Origin: Fulvimarina manganoxydans
GTDB taxonomy: Bacteria > Pseudomonadota > Alphaproteobacteria > Rhizobiales > Rhizobiaceae
DNA: 64,000 bases
Direction of reading: 5' to 3'
Assembly: GCF_900176465.1 (NCBI RefSeq)
Contig: NZ_FWXR01000013.1
Location: forward strand, 62,001-126,000
Within the stretch, counting starts at the first letter, position 1. Each line of letters starts with the position of its first letter. Below the pieces are notes generated by a model that was not told where the DNA came from, ran no database searches, and was given only the letters and a program-made list of their open reading frames with translations. The position numbers and the translations under genes were made by a program. This document shows positions 63,718 to 64,000 of the stretch, piece by piece.

Positions 63718-64000
63718 TCATCCCAAGGCTTCGTCGATGAGGGCGGCTTGTGCGGCTGCCGCGAGCCCCTCGTCGCGCGCCTCGCCCTCTACGCGCTCGC
63801 GGCCGATTTCGAGCATGACGGGCACGGCCAGGGGCGAGACGCGGGCAAGCGCCTTGTGGACGATGTGGTGCTTGATACGGGCCAGGAGGTCCGACACGCG
63901 GGCAACGTCGAGCAGCCCCGTCGCCGCATCCGCCCAGGTCGCCTTGAGGAGGATGTGACCCGGCTCGTGGGCCCTGAGGACGTCATAGACGAGGTCGGTC
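63718..64000 (-). CDS. Ligase-associated/Lhr-like DEXH helicase (partial, C-terminal end only)
   Basis: The last 94 codons of a gene running off the right edge. The readable C-terminus, with GHILLKATWADAATGLLD, RVSDLLARIKHHIVHKALARVSPLAVPVMLEIGRERV, matches the end of Lhr-like helicases of the ligase-associated DNA-damage-response group, in which this tail follows the helicase and WYL-like parts. Beginning is outside the window. Associated ligase or nuclease genes cannot be seen here. Confidence 0.75.
   Translation of the reverse strand, partial: TDLVYDVLRAHEPGHILLKATWADAATGLLDVARVSDLLARIKHHIVHKALARVSPLAVPVMLEIGRERVEGEARDEGLAAAAQAALIDEALG

Noticed and set aside
1-64000. tRNA, rRNA, CRISPR, prophage, IS elements
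   Set aside because: No T-loop-bearing cloverleaf, array of spaced repeats, transposase or phage gene was seen by eye; a covariance-model search would be needed to exclude small RNAs.

Overview
The window is a 64 kb piece of a GC-rich (roughly 62-63% by eye) alphaproteobacterial chromosome, most likely Hyphomicrobiales (Rhizobiales). Evidence is the gene set and order: rph-rdgB, a split ATP synthase with its F0 operon (atpI-atpB-atpE-atpF'-atpF), three-gene pntAA-pntAB-pntB with an aa3-oxidase subunit IV-like gene upstream, a MucR/Ros regulator, the twin-TM/PduO/etfB/etfA/hbd run, xerD-aroK-aroB-CNNM, bolA/dnaJ-like/cobS, and RIME-like intergenic palindromes. A family-level guess (for example Aurantimonadaceae) would be inference only. 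Almost all of the window is ordinary core or near-core chromosome. I see no prophage, insertion sequence, integron, CRISPR array, rRNA or tRNA gene.

Layout. 0-13 kb: rdgB (partial) and rph; a large ammonium-transporter/PAS/GGDEF/EAL fusion; a manganese/zinc-type ABC importer operon (sitABCD-like) behind a Fur-family dyad; an Uup-type ABC-F ATPase; and a Cu-exporting P1B-ATPase behind a textbook CueR/HmrR promoter. 13-20 kb: TerC/Alx-type membrane protein, the F0 ATP synthase operon with a strong hairpin after atpE, rnhB with a hairpin over its start codon, a radical SAM protein and a small glycosyltransferase-like gene. 20-31 kb: moaB, a GAPDH-like gene with NADP-malic enzyme (maeB), a PfpI/DJ-1 protein, transhydrogenase, a DUF992 exported protein and mucR. 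31-42 kb: Bcr/CflA efflux, cobalamin adenosyltransferase, electron-transfer flavoprotein, 3-hydroxyacyl-CoA dehydrogenase, a decayed toxin-antitoxin locus split by a RIME-like repeat, a GT39 protein, pncB, a zeta-toxin pair and an L,D-transpeptidase. 42-52 kb: accA, xerD, aroKB, CNNM protein, CYTH protein, a GGDEF protein with a degenerate EAL domain, DUF1275 and bolA. 52-64 kb: DnaJ-like, cobS, transglutaminase, aminotransferase plus SDR, cobV, a MarR-controlled EamA exporter cassette, cobT, a GGDEF/EAL protein co-transcribed with a small periplasmic molybdopterin-oxidoreductase-fold protein, and the tail of an Lhr-like helicase.

How the genes work together. Energy and redox: F0 subunits, transhydrogenase, ETF, malic enzyme and 3-hydroxyacyl-CoA dehydrogenase. 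Metals: Mn/Zn import and Cu export, each with a recognisable operator. Cobalamin: cobS (cobaltochelatase), cobV, cobT and PduO, belonging to the aerobic route. Cyclic-di-GMP: three separate GGDEF/EAL proteins with different sensory ends (Amt channel, short membrane anchor, periplasmic domain with a partner protein).

The most noteworthy items are the Amt-GGDEF-EAL fusion, the periplasmic-protein/GGDEF-EAL operon, the rnhB start-codon hairpin, two covarying RIME-like elements (one inside a broken ParDE-type locus), a MarR/EamA cassette sitting between cobV and cobT with two matched operators, and a 250 bp element bounded by perfect 16 bp inverted repeats. None of these amounts to a clearly new defence or metabolic system. 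No searches were run; all family assignments are from reading the translated sequence.
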